The notes under the pieces: model-generated | Databases searched by the model: none | Told to the model about the DNA's origin: nothing | The model's input: the letters and a program-made list of their open reading frames with translations, nothing else | Assembly: GCF_025264685.1 (NCBI RefSeq) | Contig: NZ_CP073721.1 | Location: forward strand, 3,773,001-3,837,000 | Direction: 5' to 3' | Origin: Dactylosporangium roseum | Lineage (GTDB): Bacteria > Actinomycetota > Actinomycetes > Mycobacteriales > Micromonosporaceae | DNA length: 64,000 nucleotides | Program-made: the position numbers and the translations under genes | Shown: positions 52,283 through 60,922 of the stretch, one piece after another | Position numbering within the stretch: the stretch's first letter is position 1 | Layout of the letters: each line of letters opens with the position of its first letter

Positions 52283-53583
52283 CACGGCTCCAGCGAGGCG
52301 AGGGTGCGCCCGGCGATCGGCGCGTCGACGGGGGAGAACCTCGGGTTGAGCGACAGCGCGAGCCGTAGCTGGCCGCGCGCCGTCGCCCGGTCGCCGTTGG
52401 CGAGCGCGATCATTCCGTGGTGGTAGGCGAGCGTGGCGTCGACGCGGCCCAGCGCGCCGGCCCGCCGCGCGTACGGCATCGCCTCGGCGGCCCGCCCGGC
52501 CCGCAGCAGGCTCCAGCTCAGCACGTCGGCGACGTCGGCGAACTGCCGCCGGTGCCACTCGTTCGTCGCCAGGTCCACGGCCTCGCCGGGCCGGTCCGCG
52601 GCGAGGGCCAGGGCCGCGGCGCCGAGGTCGTCGGTGCCGCCGTTGGCGGTGAAGAGCTGGTGCGCCGCCCGGGCGAGGCGCAGCGCCGGCGCCGGGTCGC
52701 GGCCGGCGAGCCGCAACAGGCCGGCCTGTTCGAGCAGCACGTCGACGGTGGGCGTGCGCGCCACCACCTTGTCGAGGTCGGCGAGCGCGGTCTCGAGGTC
52801 GCCCGCGGCGGCGGCCAGCCTGGCCTTGAGCTGCCAGAGTCCGGCCGCCGCCCCGGCTGTGGTTTCGGCCGCGGCCAGCCCGAGCGCCACGTGCCGCGCC
52901 GCGGTCGCCGTGTCGCCCGCGGCCCACGCCAGCCCGGCCAGGTGCTGGTGGCAGAACGCGACGTCGGCCGGCTCGGTCGCCGCCTCCAGCGCCCGCTCCA
53001 TCAACGCGATCGCCTCGGTCCGCCGGCCGTGCTGCTCAAGATCATAAGAGCCGCGGGTGTACGAGCTGAGGCCCGGCTTCAGGTCGAGCATCCGCTGGAC
53101 GGCGGCGGTCGCCTCGGCGGGGTGCCCGAGCTGCGTCTCGGCGTCGGCGAGCACGCCGTACGCCGTCGCGGAGTACGGGTTCACGACGAGCGCCTGCTGC
53201 GCGTGCCGCTTCGCGCCGGCGAAGTCGTGCCGGGCGTTGGCCAGGGCGCCGAGTCCGGCGAGCGCGGGCTCGTTGCCCGCCGGGCGGACCTCCAGCGACT
53301 TGCGCAGGGCGCCCTCGGCCTTCGGGTAGTAGGCGGGGTCGGCGCCGGTCCGGGACTGCTCCAGGTACGCCTCGCCGAGCGCCGCCCAGGTGGTCCAGTC
53401 GCCCGGCACCGTGCGCAGCCGCTCCTGGTAGGCGTCGATCGAGGCGGCCAGCCCGGTGGACACCGGTGGGCGGTCGACGAACGTGGCCGTGCCGGGGTGG
53501 CGCTCCGGCAGGCCGGCGACGGCGCCGAGGCCGAGAAGCAGCGCGGCCGCCGGTACCACCACAAGAAACGCACGCAGTCGCAC
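52282..53583 (-). CDS. TPR-repeat protein with N-terminal signal/anchor
   Basis: 433 residues from a GTG with GGAGGA upstream. A hydrophobic segment (about 5-25; FLVVVPAAALLLGLGAVAGL) anchors or secretes the protein. The rest is a run of roughly ten TPR-like helical pairs (NPYSATAYGVLADAETQLGHPAEA; YDLEQHGRRTEAIALMERALEAA). It would act as a scaffold outside or at the membrane for its operon partners DUF4331 and the NicO-type exporter. Palindrome copy 3 separates it from the DUF4331 gene. Confidence 0.88.
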   Translation of the reverse strand: MRLRAFLVVVPAAALLLGLGAVAGLPERHPGTATFVDRPPVSTGLAASIDAYQERLRTVPGDWTTWAALGEAYLEQSRTGADPAYYPKAEGALRKSLEVRPAGNEPALAGLGALANARHDFAGAKRHAQQALVVNPYSATAYGVLADAETQLGHPAEATAAVQRMLDLKPGLSSYTRGSYDLEQHGRRTEAIALMERALEAATEPADVAFCHQHLAGLAWAAGDTATAARHVALGLAAAETTAGAAAGLWQLKARLAAAAGDLETALADLDKVVARTPTVDVLLEQAGLLRLAGRDPAPALRLARAAHQLFTANGGTDDLGAAALALAADRPGEAVDLATNEWHRRQFADVADVLSWSLLRAGRAAEAMPYARRAGALGRVDATLAYHHGMIALANGDRATARGQLRLALSLNPRFSPVDAPIAGRTLASLEP

Positions 53584-53617
53584 TACATCCTCCTCGGGGA
53601 GTGCCAGGGTTTGTTGC

Positions 53618-53696
53618 GCGTCGATCTTGCAGTTGTGGTGCCTGACAAACCGGGCATTCAGGGAGTGTCTCGGCACCATAACTGCAAGATCGGCAA
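53618..53696. repeat. Dispersed palindromic element, copy 3
   Basis: A 79-bp copy with 21-nt arms (53622-53642 and 53672-53692). The single mismatch between the arms is a G-T that would still pair in RNA. It lies 32 nt after the DUF4331 stop and 34 nt before the TPR start, both on the minus strand, and is the only copy between co-directional genes. Confidence 0.8.
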
Positions 53697-53728
53697 GGTG
53701 GGCCGGGTCGACGTTGGTGGATAGCGTG

Positions 53729-55357
53729 CTAGTGCTGGTTGGTGCCGCGGCGGCGGCGCCACCAGCCGACGAACATCAGGGTGCCGAGGCCGGCCGCGAC
53801 GACCGACGTGCCGACCGCTACGGCGGTCATGCCCGTGCCGGACTCGACGGCCGACGGCGTCGTGTCCGGGGCCGCCTGCGCCGACGGGCTCTTCGCGGCA
53901 CCGCCGCCACCGCCGGTCACGGCACCCCCCTTGCCCTGGTTGACCGACTCGCTGTTCGGCAGGGCCAGGTACGGGAACTCGGCGCCGAACGTGTTGTCGT
54001 TGGCGTCGACCTTGTCGCCGGCCGCCAGCGCGCCGACGAGCTTGCCGGTCTGTGCCGCGCCCTCGACGGCCTGGACCGCGATGTCGACCGCGTCGTCGGT
54101 GAGCCGCCGGCCGTTCGGGAAGCCTTGCAGGTCACCGGCGAGGACACCCAGCCGGTTCGGCCGCGCGGTCACCGGCACGGACAGGTTGAGCCGCAGCATC
54201 TCCGCCGGGCGGAACCTGCTCGCGTCCACGTCGGCGTTGTCGAGCTGCGAGTTGAGGTCCGCCTTGATCGGCCCGCCGGCCTTCGTGGTGATGCCGGTCA
54301 GGAAGATCTCGACGAGGTCGTCGCGCGGTGCCGGGGGCGCGGGCACCCGGTAGACGGCCTCGACGAGCCTCGGCAGCTCCGGGTCGGTGACCCGGGCCAC
54401 GACCGCCGGGATGTCGGCGTCCTTGTCGGGGCTGATCGAGTTGAACGCGTCCTTCAGCGACGCGGGCACGACCACCTCGTTGACCAGCGGATTGCCGAGC
54501 CGGGACACCTGGACCCGGTCACCGCCGACGGCGGCCGGCTGGCCGGTCACGCGGGTCTTCGCCCGCTCGGTCGTGGTCCAGACGCCGATGACCGGGTTGC
54601 GCTTCGCGTCGCCCTTCAGGGCCACGTCGGAGAACGGGACCTGGAGGGCGATCGTGTTGACGTTGAACCCGGCGAGGGTGTCCTGGCCGACCTCGCTCAG
54701 GTCCCCGCCGTACAGCAGGTCGAACACCCGCAGGTCGAGGAAGAACGGGTCGTCGGCCTGGCCGGCGAAGACGTTCCAGCCGCCCGGCAGGCGCTTGTTC
54801 GCCTCGCCGCGCAGCTTGGCGTAGTCGGGCATGGTGGCCTTGCCGACCCGCGACGGTGCCACCGGGGCGCCGGTGACGCGGGTCTTGAACGGCTGGCCGT
54901 CGAACGACGACTCGAGCGTGTAGGTCTGCCGGAAGAGCAGGTTCTCGTCGTCGATCGAGCTGACCGGCCCGTTGGCGTAGAGGAAGGTGTTGCCGCCGCG
55001 CCTGTCGACGTTCTGGAACGTCCACCGGAAGATCGCGTCGGCCTTGGCGTCGCCGTCGTTGTCGACGTTGACGGTGTAGACGGCGTCGGTCGCGAACGGG
55101 TAGAAGTTCGGGCCGCCGCTGGGCTCCTCGAACGGCTGCCAGTTGGCGATGAACGTGACGTAGCCGGCGCGCTCGGGGCTGACGAACGCGTAGAGGTCGG
55201 TGTTGTCGACGGCCGGGTCGGCCGCGATCAGCGGGGCCTCGCGGTGGCTCGACGCCGCTGAGGTGGCCGGGCCCAGGCCGAGGAACGCGACTCCGGCCGC
55301 CGCGAGGACGGCGGCCGCGGCGCGCCACCGGCGACCGGCAGGGGTTGCAGTGCGCAT
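53729..55357 (-). CDS. DUF4331 family secreted, membrane-anchored protein
   Basis: 542 residues. A signal peptide (about 1-34) ends near TSAASSHREAPLIAADPAVDNTDLYAFVSPE, the DUF4331 start signature. YVTFIANWQPFEEPSGGPNFYPF and PFFLDLRVFDLLYGG follow in the body. A Gly/Ser-rich linker leads to a C-terminal helix (TAVAVGTSVVAAGLGTLMFVGWW) and a basic tail, so the domain is displayed outside the cell. Its function is unknown. Co-directional TPR and NicO-type genes downstream suggest one system, possibly for metal or envelope. GGGAGG precedes the ATG. Confidence 0.92.
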   Translation of the reverse strand: MRTATPAGRRWRAAAAVLAAAGVAFLGLGPATSAASSHREAPLIAADPAVDNTDLYAFVSPERAGYVTFIANWQPFEEPSGGPNFYPFATDAVYTVNVDNDGDAKADAIFRWTFQNVDRRGGNTFLYANGPVSSIDDENLLFRQTYTLESSFDGQPFKTRVTGAPVAPSRVGKATMPDYAKLRGEANKRLPGGWNVFAGQADDPFFLDLRVFDLLYGGDLSEVGQDTLAGFNVNTIALQVPFSDVALKGDAKRNPVIGVWTTTERAKTRVTGQPAAVGGDRVQVSRLGNPLVNEVVVPASLKDAFNSISPDKDADIPAVVARVTDPELPRLVEAVYRVPAPPAPRDDLVEIFLTGITTKAGGPIKADLNSQLDNADVDASRFRPAEMLRLNLSVPVTARPNRLGVLAGDLQGFPNGRRLTDDAVDIAVQAVEGAAQTGKLVGALAAGDKVDANDNTFGAEFPYLALPNSESVNQGKGGAVTGGGGGAAKSPSAQAAPDTTPSAVESGTGMTAVAVGTSVVAAGLGTLMFVGWWRRRRGTNQH

Positions 55358-55814
55358 GTCCGTGGTCCTCCCACATCGGTGGCGGTCCGGGCTGTCGAAC
55401 CGCCTGCGGAAGGACTTCGGAGCTACCGCGCTCGATGGCTGGTGAGTGTGAGATACCGGTCACCGACCCATCCGCACCGGCCGCGGCGCCGAACCGGAAG
55501 TTTCGGCGGTTGTCACGGCGGCTCGCAGGTCGCGACTTTTGCCGTACGGCAATTTCTTGTACAGTCGACACGTCCCACCGATGTGCGCGGAGCCGTCCAG
55601 CAACGGCGGCAACCCGCAGTGTGGTGACACCGGAGGTTCTCCGCCGGCGCTCAAGACACGGGTGCTGTGGGTGACGTACCTGACCGGTCTGACGAGCCCG
55701 CCCTCTTGAGTCAGCCCCTGCCCGGGCCTGCTCCGTGTGAGGTGCCCGCTCGATCACCCACCGAAACTCCTGGTTCAGGGGTCCGTCGTGGCACCGATCG
55801 AAAGGCGATTTGTC
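55358..55814. other. Divergent regulatory region between the DUF4331 operon and the sigma factor gene
   Basis: I see no convincing gene in these 457 nt. The region holds the palindrome at 55539-55552 and a candidate TACAGT -10 at 55560-55565 on the plus strand. A leader of about 250 nt would precede the sigma gene if that promoter is used. Short frames here lack family signatures. Confidence 0.55.
55539..55552. promoter_or_regulatory. Perfect 14-bp palindrome TTGCCGTACGGCAA, candidate operator
   Basis: It overlaps the -35/spacer of a putative plus-strand promoter with -10 TACAGT at 55560-55565. The half site TTGCC/GGCAA is the same as in the XRE operator at 19026-19040, but the spacer is 4 nt instead of 5. 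Confidence 0.5.
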
Positions 55815-56675
55815 GTGACTGTCGATATCGAGCACACCGCTCCCACCGCTCCCACCGCTCCCACCGGCCGCAGCGTCCCCGCGGACGGGCGCACGCACGC
55901 CCCGTCGCGGGCCAACCGGGAGACCGACGCGCAGGCCAAGGCATTGCTGTCGCTCATGGCCGACCTGCCGGCCGGCGCGGACCGGGACCGGGCCCGCACG
56001 CGGCTGATCGAGCTGTACATCCCGCTGGCCGAATACCTCGCCCGGCGCTTCCGCAACCGCGGCGAACAGTTCGACGACCTCGTCCAGGTCGCCAACCTCG
56101 GCCTGATCAAGTCCGTCGACGGCTACGACCCGACGCGCGGCGCCGCGTTCACCAGCTACGCGATCCCGATGATCGTCGGCGAGCTCAAACGACACTTCCG
56201 CGACAAGGGCTGGGACGTCCGCGTCCCCCGCCGCCTCCAGGAACTGCGCCTGGAGATCAGCAAGGTCTCCGGCGACCTCGCCCAGGACCTCGGCCGCTCC
56301 CCGACCGTCACCGACCTCGCCACCCGCCTGAACGTGAGCGAAGAGGAGATCATCGAGGGCCTGGACTGCGGCCAGGCGTACCGGGCGCTGTCGCTCGACG
56401 CACCGGTCGGCGACGCCGGTGACAGCGGCGCCAACGGCCTCGGCGACCTGCTCGGCGGCGAGGACCCCGACATGCGCAACGTCGAGAACCGCGAGGCGCT
56501 GCGGCCGCTGCTGGCCAAGCTCCCCGAGCGCGAGCAGAAGATCATCGCGATGCGCTTCCACGGCAACCTGACCCAGTCTCAGATCGCGGCCGAGCTCGGC
56601 ATCTCCCAGATGCACGTCTCCCGCCTCCTGGCCGGCGCGCTGCGCTCGCTGCGTGCCCAGTTGAGCAAGGACTGA
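55815..56675 (+). CDS. SigB/SigF-family RNA polymerase sigma factor
   Basis: 286 residues from the GTG at 55815, with AAAGG 9 nt upstream. Region 2 is LARRFRNRGEQFDDLVQVANLGLIKSVDGYDPTRGAAFTSYA, region 3 is near WDVRVPRRLQELRLEISKV, and region 4 is LPEREQKIIAMRFHGNLTQSQIAAELGISQMHVSRLLAGAL. This is the stress/development group controlled by anti-sigma factors. No anti-sigma gene is adjacent. The N-terminal TAPTAPTAPT repeat is encoded by a short tandem repeat. A GTG at 55788 is an alternative start. Confidence 0.93.
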   Translation: MTVDIEHTAPTAPTAPTGRSVPADGRTHAPSRANRETDAQAKALLSLMADLPAGADRDRARTRLIELYIPLAEYLARRFRNRGEQFDDLVQVANLGLIKSVDGYDPTRGAAFTSYAIPMIVGELKRHFRDKGWDVRVPRRLQELRLEISKVSGDLAQDLGRSPTVTDLATRLNVSEEEIIEGLDCGQAYRALSLDAPVGDAGDSGANGLGDLLGGEDPDMRNVENREALRPLLAKLPEREQKIIAMRFHGNLTQSQIAAELGISQMHVSRLLAGALRSLRAQLSKD

Positions 56676-56796
56676 GGCGTGCTGCCCGCGCCCGGCTGCG
56701 GCTCACCCACACGGGTGCCATCCGCCGCCGCCTCCGCGTGGCCGCGCCCGCCCGGCCCGGCGAGCCCCTACCGTTGGCTGCGAGGGGGTGGGCGAA

Positions 56797-56988
56797 ATGG
56801 GTAAATCGCCGGAGTTGAAGTGGGTTTTGCGGCCGGACCGGAGCGGTGCCAACCATGCGGCACTCGCGGAGCACGCGGGCAAGGAGATCTACGCGTTCGG
56901 TGACACCGATCCGGCGGGCCGGGTCGAGGTGACGCTCACCGACGGCACCCGGGTGCGCGTCCGCCGCTCCGAACTCATCCCCTGCTGA
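56797..56988 (+). CDS. Small protein of unknown function
   Basis: 63 residues from the ATG at 56797, with an AGGGG Shine-Dalgarno 9 nt upstream. The sequence reads like a small beta-rich fold (KWVLRPDRSGANHAAL; GRVEVTLTDGTRVRVRRSEL). Such short proteins are common in actinomycetes and I know no function. It ends 10 nt before palindrome copy 4. A GTG at 56788 in the same frame has no room for a Shine-Dalgarno. Confidence 0.65.
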   Translation: MGKSPELKWVLRPDRSGANHAALAEHAGKEIYAFGDTDPAGRVEVTLTDGTRVRVRRSELIPC

Positions 56989-56998
56989 CCCTTTCCCT

Positions 56999-57078
56999 GC
57001 GTTGATCTTGCAGTTGTGGTGCCGGACAGACCCGGACATCGTGGGAGTGTCGCGGCACCACAACTGCAAGATCAACGG
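56999..57078. repeat. 80-bp dispersed palindromic element, copy 4
   Basis: The 24-nt arms 57000-57023 and 57054-57077 are perfect reverse complements. The right arm contains the stop codon of the minus-strand GlxA-type regulator. It lies between two convergent genes. Confidence 0.85.
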
Positions 57079-58046
57079 GGTGGGGGGAGGTGGAACACCT
57101 GGCGGTACGTCCCCGGGGTGACGCTTGTCTGTCGTACGAAGTGGGTGCGCAGGTTGGCGGGGGTGCCGAAGCCGCTGCGGTGCGCGATCCGCTCGATCGA
57201 GTCGTCCGTCGTCTCGAGCAGCTCCTGCGCCAGCCGCACGCGCTGCCCGACCAGCCACCGCAGCGGCGTGGTCCCGAGGCTCGCACGGAACCGGCGGGCG
57301 AACGTCCGCGGGCTGAGCCGCGCCTGCCGCGCCAGGTCGGCGACGGTCAGCGGCTGGTCGAGCCGCTCCCGCGCCCAGTCGAGCGCACCGGCGAGCGTGT
57401 CGGGCGTCCGGGGCCGCTGGGGCAGGTTCGCGAACTGTGACTGCCCGCCGTCGCGGTGCGGCGGCACCACCATCCGGCGCGCGACCTCGTTGGCGACCGC
57501 CGCGCCGTGGTCGAGCCGCACCAGGTGCAGGCACAGGTCGATCGCCGCGCCGGTCCCGGCGGACGTGAACACGTTGCCGTCCTGCGTGTAGAGCACGTCG
57601 GGGTCGAACGTGACGGCCGGGTAGCGCTGGGCGAAGTCGAACGCGTTCATCCAGTGTGTGGTGGCCCGGCGGCCGTCGAGCAGGCCGGCGGCGGCCAGCA
57701 CGTACGCCCCCGTGCAGATCGCGACGATCCGCCGGCCGTTCTCGTGCGCCTTGCGGACGGTGCGGACCAGCTCGTCGGGCGGCTCGATCTGCCTGGCCCG
57801 CGCGAAGGCCGGCAGGATCAGGGTGTCGACGTCGGCGAGGGTTTCGAGGGGGTACGGCGCGTCGACCGTCAGACCCGACCGCGCCGCGTGACGGCCCGGT
57901 GTCGCGGCCGCGAAGCGCAGCTCGTACCACGGGTCGGCCAGGTCGGCCCGGTCGATGCCGAAGACCTCGCAGGGCACCGCGAGCTCGAAGACCGGCAGGT
58001 CCTCGGTGACGGCGACCCCGACCACGTGACGGCGCTGCGCACTCAT
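57072..58046 (-). CDS. GlxA-type AraC-family transcriptional regulator
   Basis: 324 residues from the ATG at 58046. The N-terminal DJ-1/PfpI-like domain (about 8-180) includes VFELAVPCEVFGIDR and VAICTGAYVLAAAGLLDGRRATTHW. The C-terminal AraC helix-turn-helix pair (about 215-315) includes LTVADLARQARLSPRTFARRFRASLGTTPLRWL and ERIAHRSGFGTPANLRTHF. Relatives regulate amine or aldehyde catabolism. It is divergent from an APC permease, a likely target. The stop codon lies inside palindrome copy 4, so the element may have reshaped the last residues (HLPPPR). Confidence 0.92.
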   Translation of the reverse strand: MSAQRRHVVGVAVTEDLPVFELAVPCEVFGIDRADLADPWYELRFAAATPGRHAARSGLTVDAPYPLETLADVDTLILPAFARARQIEPPDELVRTVRKAHENGRRIVAICTGAYVLAAAGLLDGRRATTHWMNAFDFAQRYPAVTFDPDVLYTQDGNVFTSAGTGAAIDLCLHLVRLDHGAAVANEVARRMVVPPHRDGGQSQFANLPQRPRTPDTLAGALDWARERLDQPLTVADLARQARLSPRTFARRFRASLGTTPLRWLVGQRVRLAQELLETTDDSIERIAHRSGFGTPANLRTHFVRQTSVTPGTYRQVFHLPPPR

Positions 58047-58052
58047 GGCACG

Positions 58053-58058
58053 AATGTA
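58053..58058 (-). promoter_or_regulatory. -10 hexamer TACATT of the GlxA-type regulator gene
   Basis: On the minus strand TACATT lies 6 nt before the ATG at 58046. Confidence 0.5.
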
Positions 58059-58109
58059 TCCGAGGATGGCATTCCTGCCACTCACGGCTCAGGTCGTACA
58101 ACATCCAAG

Positions 58110-59417
58110 ATGAAGATCATGATGACTGTGCCACAAGGGGCGGCGTTGTCGATCGGGGCGGTGCTCGGCACCGGGGTGATCGCCCTGCCCGCGCTCGCCG
58201 CCCAGACCGCGGGCCCGGCGTCGCTGCTCGCCTGGGCCGCGCTGATCCTGCTGTCCGTCCCGCTCGCCGCGACCTTCGCCGCGCTCGGTGCCCGGCACCC
58301 GGACGCGGGCGGCGTCGCGACCTACGTGCGGCGGGCCTTCGGCGGGCGGGCCGCGGCGGTCGTCGGCTGGTCGTTCTACTTCGCGGTGCCGGTCGGCGCG
58401 CCCGCCGCCGCACTGTTCGGCGGCGCCTACGTCGCGGCGGCGCTCGGCGGCGGTACGCGCACCGTGCTGCTCACCGCCGTCGGGCTGATGCTCATCGTGA
58501 CCGTCGGCAACCTCGGCGGGGTTCGGGTCTCCGGCCGGCTCCAGCTCGGCCTCGCCGCGCTGCTCATCACGCTCCTGCTCACCGCCACCGCGACGGCGCT
58601 GCTGCACGCCGACCCGGCCAACCTGCGCCCGTTCGCCCCGCACGGCTGGTGGGCCGTCGGATCCGCCGCGGCGGTGCTGGTCTGGGGCTTCGCCGGCTGG
58701 GAGGCGGTCACCTCGCTCGCCGCGGACTTCCGCCGCCCGGCACGCGACCTGCCCCGCGCGACCGCGATCGCGCTGCTGGTCGTCGGCGTGCTGTACCTGG
58801 GCATCGCCGCCGCGAGCATCCTGGTGCTCGGCCCGGCCGCCACCGGCGACGCGCCCCTCGCCGAGCTGCTGGCCCGCGGCGTCGGCGGTCAGGTGCGGGC
58901 CATCGCCGCGACGGCGGCCGTGCTGCTCACGCTCGGCACCATGAACGCCTACTACGCGGGCGCCGCCAAGCTCGGCGCCGCCCTCGGCCGCGACGGCGCG
59001 CTGCCGGCGTGGTTCGCGCGCGGCTCCGGCGCCGGTGAGGTGCCCCGCCGCAGCCTCGCCGTGGTGGCCGGGCTCGCCGGCGTGTCGATGCTGGTGGTGG
59101 CCCTGACCGGGACCGCGGCCCGGGCCCTCGTCCTGCTCACGAGCGGCGCGTTCGTGCTGGTGTACCTCATGGGCTCCGCCGCCGCCGTCCGCCTCCTGCC
59201 GCACCGGTCCCCGGCGTGGTGGTGCGCCGGGGTCTCCCTGGCCGCGTCGCTCGTCCTGCTGGTGCTCACCGGGTGGTACATGCTGAGCACGCTCGTCGTC
59301 GCCGCCGGTGCCCTGCTCTACGCGCGCCGGACCCGGACGGCGGCCGTGGCGCGATCCGCGGAGGAATCGTCCGGAGAACGTTGCGAGCGCGCTGCCGAAT
59401 CCTGGAGCGGCGCCTGA
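58110..59417 (+). CDS. APC-superfamily amino-acid permease
   Basis: 435 residues with about twelve helices. The opening GAALSIGAVLGTGVIALPALAA is the APC TM1 substrate-binding signature with its unwound Gly-rich stretch, followed by RHPDAGGVATYVRRAFG. The C-tail (about 410-435) is hydrophilic. It is probably a proton-coupled amino-acid or amine carrier; the substrate is unknown. It diverges from the GlxA-type regulator with 63 nt between starts, a common arrangement for local control. A strong terminator follows. Confidence 0.88.
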   Translation: MKIMMTVPQGAALSIGAVLGTGVIALPALAAQTAGPASLLAWAALILLSVPLAATFAALGARHPDAGGVATYVRRAFGGRAAAVVGWSFYFAVPVGAPAAALFGGAYVAAALGGGTRTVLLTAVGLMLIVTVGNLGGVRVSGRLQLGLAALLITLLLTATATALLHADPANLRPFAPHGWWAVGSAAAVLVWGFAGWEAVTSLAADFRRPARDLPRATAIALLVVGVLYLGIAAASILVLGPAATGDAPLAELLARGVGGQVRAIAATAAVLLTLGTMNAYYAGAAKLGAALGRDGALPAWFARGSGAGEVPRRSLAVVAGLAGVSMLVVALTGTAARALVLLTSGAFVLVYLMGSAAAVRLLPHRSPAWWCAGVSLAASLVLLVLTGWYMLSTLVVAAGALLYARRTRTAAVARSAEESSGERCERAAESWSGA

Positions 59418-59421
59418 ACGA

Positions 59422-59469
59422 CACGGGCGGGCCGGCACCCCACTCCCCGGGGTGACCGGCCCGCCCGTG
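59422..59469 (+). terminator. Strong hairpin terminator after the APC permease
   Basis: A perfect 14-bp stem (59422-59435 with 59456-59469) is extended by CACCCC/GGGGTG with one bulged A. It starts 4 nt after the stop and has no T-run. Confidence 0.8.
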
Positions 59470-59618
59470 CTACCGCCGCCCGGCCCGTGGCGTGTACCGG
59501 GCGGAGGCTCACCAGGGAGCGTGGCTCAGGAGGACGTTTCAGCCGTCGCGCGCTTGGCGGGTCCGACCGGTGCGGCCAGGTTCGCTGAGCCGGCCGGGCG
59601 GACGCGGGCCGAGCGGCG

Positions 59619-60056
59619 TCACCTCGCCAGCCTCTCCAGCGCCGGGAGTGCGGCGGCGATCAGCGTCCGGTCCTCCGGCGACAGGTCGATGAGCAGCGCG
59701 GCGAGGTGCTCGGCCCGGTGTGCGCGGCGCCGCGCGAGCAGGTCCCGGCCGGCGTCGGTGACGTGGACGAGCACGACCCGCCCGTCGTCCGGGTCGGTGG
59801 CACGGCCGGTCACCCCGTCCCGCTCGAGGCGCTGGACGAGCTGGCTCATGGCCGGCTGGGTCACGCCCTCGGCGGCGGCGAGCTCGGTGAGCCGCCGGGG
59901 ACCTTCACGCTCCAGGCGCCACAGCGTCGAGGCGGCCGTGAGGCTGATGTCGTTGGGGGGATTCCCGTGCCGCAGGAGGCTGAAGAGCCGCTCGACGGCG
60001 CCGGTCAGCCGCGCGGGGTCCAGTGCGGTGCGCGGTGCGGTCTCGGCGGCGGGCAT
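59619..60056 (-). CDS. MarR-family transcriptional regulator
   Basis: 145 residues. The winged helix covers about 35-105: SLTAASTLWRLEREGPRRLTELAAAEGVTQPAMSQLVQRLERDGVTGRATDPDDGRVVLVHVTDAG. The DxR wing motif (DPDDGR) is complete. Flanking helices form the dimer interface. The ligand and targets are unknown; MarR proteins often repress themselves. A CACGTG-centred partial palindrome at 60071-60076 and a TATAAG at about 60078-60083 (minus strand) lie just upstream of the start. Confidence 0.9.
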   Translation of the reverse strand: MPAAETAPRTALDPARLTGAVERLFSLLRHGNPPNDISLTAASTLWRLEREGPRRLTELAAAEGVTQPAMSQLVQRLERDGVTGRATDPDDGRVVLVHVTDAGRDLLARRRAHRAEHLAALLIDLSPEDRTLIAAALPALERLAR

Positions 60057-60199
60057 GCCTCAATTCGTATCACGTGCTTATAGAAGTGCCTTGTGCATTG
60101 CGATGTACTTCACGCGAACCCTCACCCTCGGCGGCGCCGGTCGATGCTCCACCGGCGCCGCTTCCGGGCATCGACCGGCGCCCTGTCAGCTCCCGATGT

Positions 60200-60904
60200 C
60201 TAGATGCACTTCGGTTTCTCGACGATGGTCAGCCCGTCGACGAGGTTGCCGTAGCCCTCGTCGGTCGACGCGCTCTCCACGGCCGTCAGCGTGACGCGGG
60301 TCGAGGTCTGGTTCGGGCCGGTCCTGTACCAGCCGTACAGCCGCTTCCACCGCACGTCGTCGGCGGAGTTGCTGTACGCGAAGGTCGAGCCGACACCGTT
60401 GACGCTGCCGTCGTTCTTGGGTGTGCGGCCGAAGTGGATCTGGGTGGCCTCGACGTCCTTGGCGCCGGACGTGTCCCGGGCACGGATCCAGAACGACCAG
60501 TAGATCTTCGTGTTCGGCCTGGTCTTGATGTCCTGGTAGATCGAGTTGCCGGAGCCGGTGGCGTTGAGCTCGGCGAACTGCTTGCCGAAGCGGGGCTGCA
60601 CGCCCTGGCCGCCGTCCCAGATCTCGATCTGGCCCGCCGGGTCGTCGGTGCGCCACGCCGGCACGTCTTCCTCGTCGAACTGCGCCCAGTCCTGGTTGAC
60701 GCCCAGCTTCGGTGTCTCGAAGCCGCCGTTGACGGTCAGCTCCTTGCAGACCGCGGCCGGCTTCTTGGCGCGCTGGGCGCCGAAGGTCGCGCCGCCGTCA
60801 CCCGGGCCGCCGGCCGCGTGGGCCGGGGCACCGACCAGCGTGGCGAACAGTGTCGCCGCGCCGACGGTGCTCACCGCGGGCAGGGTGCGGTTGAACTTGA
60901 ACAT
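60200..60904 (-). CDS. Secreted protein with a DUF642-like carbohydrate-binding pattern
   Basis: 234 residues from the ATG at 60904, with GACGGGGG upstream. A signal peptide of about 30 residues ends GAPAHAAGG. The mature part begins CKELTVNGGFETPKL and continues with DWAQFDEEDVPAWRTDDPAGQIEIWDGG and FAELNATGSGNSIYQDI. The NGGFE... QIEIW... AELN order resembles DUF642/PEP-type galactose-binding-like domains, so it may bind cell-wall or environmental sugar. This is an inference. It lies between the MarR and antiporter genes with its own leader. Confidence 0.75.
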   Translation of the reverse strand: MFKFNRTLPAVSTVGAATLFATLVGAPAHAAGGPGDGGATFGAQRAKKPAAVCKELTVNGGFETPKLGVNQDWAQFDEEDVPAWRTDDPAGQIEIWDGGQGVQPRFGKQFAELNATGSGNSIYQDIKTRPNTKIYWSFWIRARDTSGAKDVEATQIHFGRTPKNDGSVNGVGSTFAYSNSADDVRWKRLYGWYRTGPNQTSTRVTLTAVESASTDEGYGNLVDGLTIVEKPKCI

Positions 60905-60922
60905 GGTCATCCCCCGTCGTCC

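Noticed and set aside
55200..55674. Short plus-strand frames between the DUF4331 and sigma factor genes
   Set aside because: They have no Shine-Dalgarno, atypical composition and no family match. The region looks regulatory.
56542..58104. Minus-strand frame running through palindrome copy 4 with LQLWC and HHNCKIN peptides
   Set aside because: The same peptides appear at all four palindromes because they are translations of the repeat, not conserved protein.
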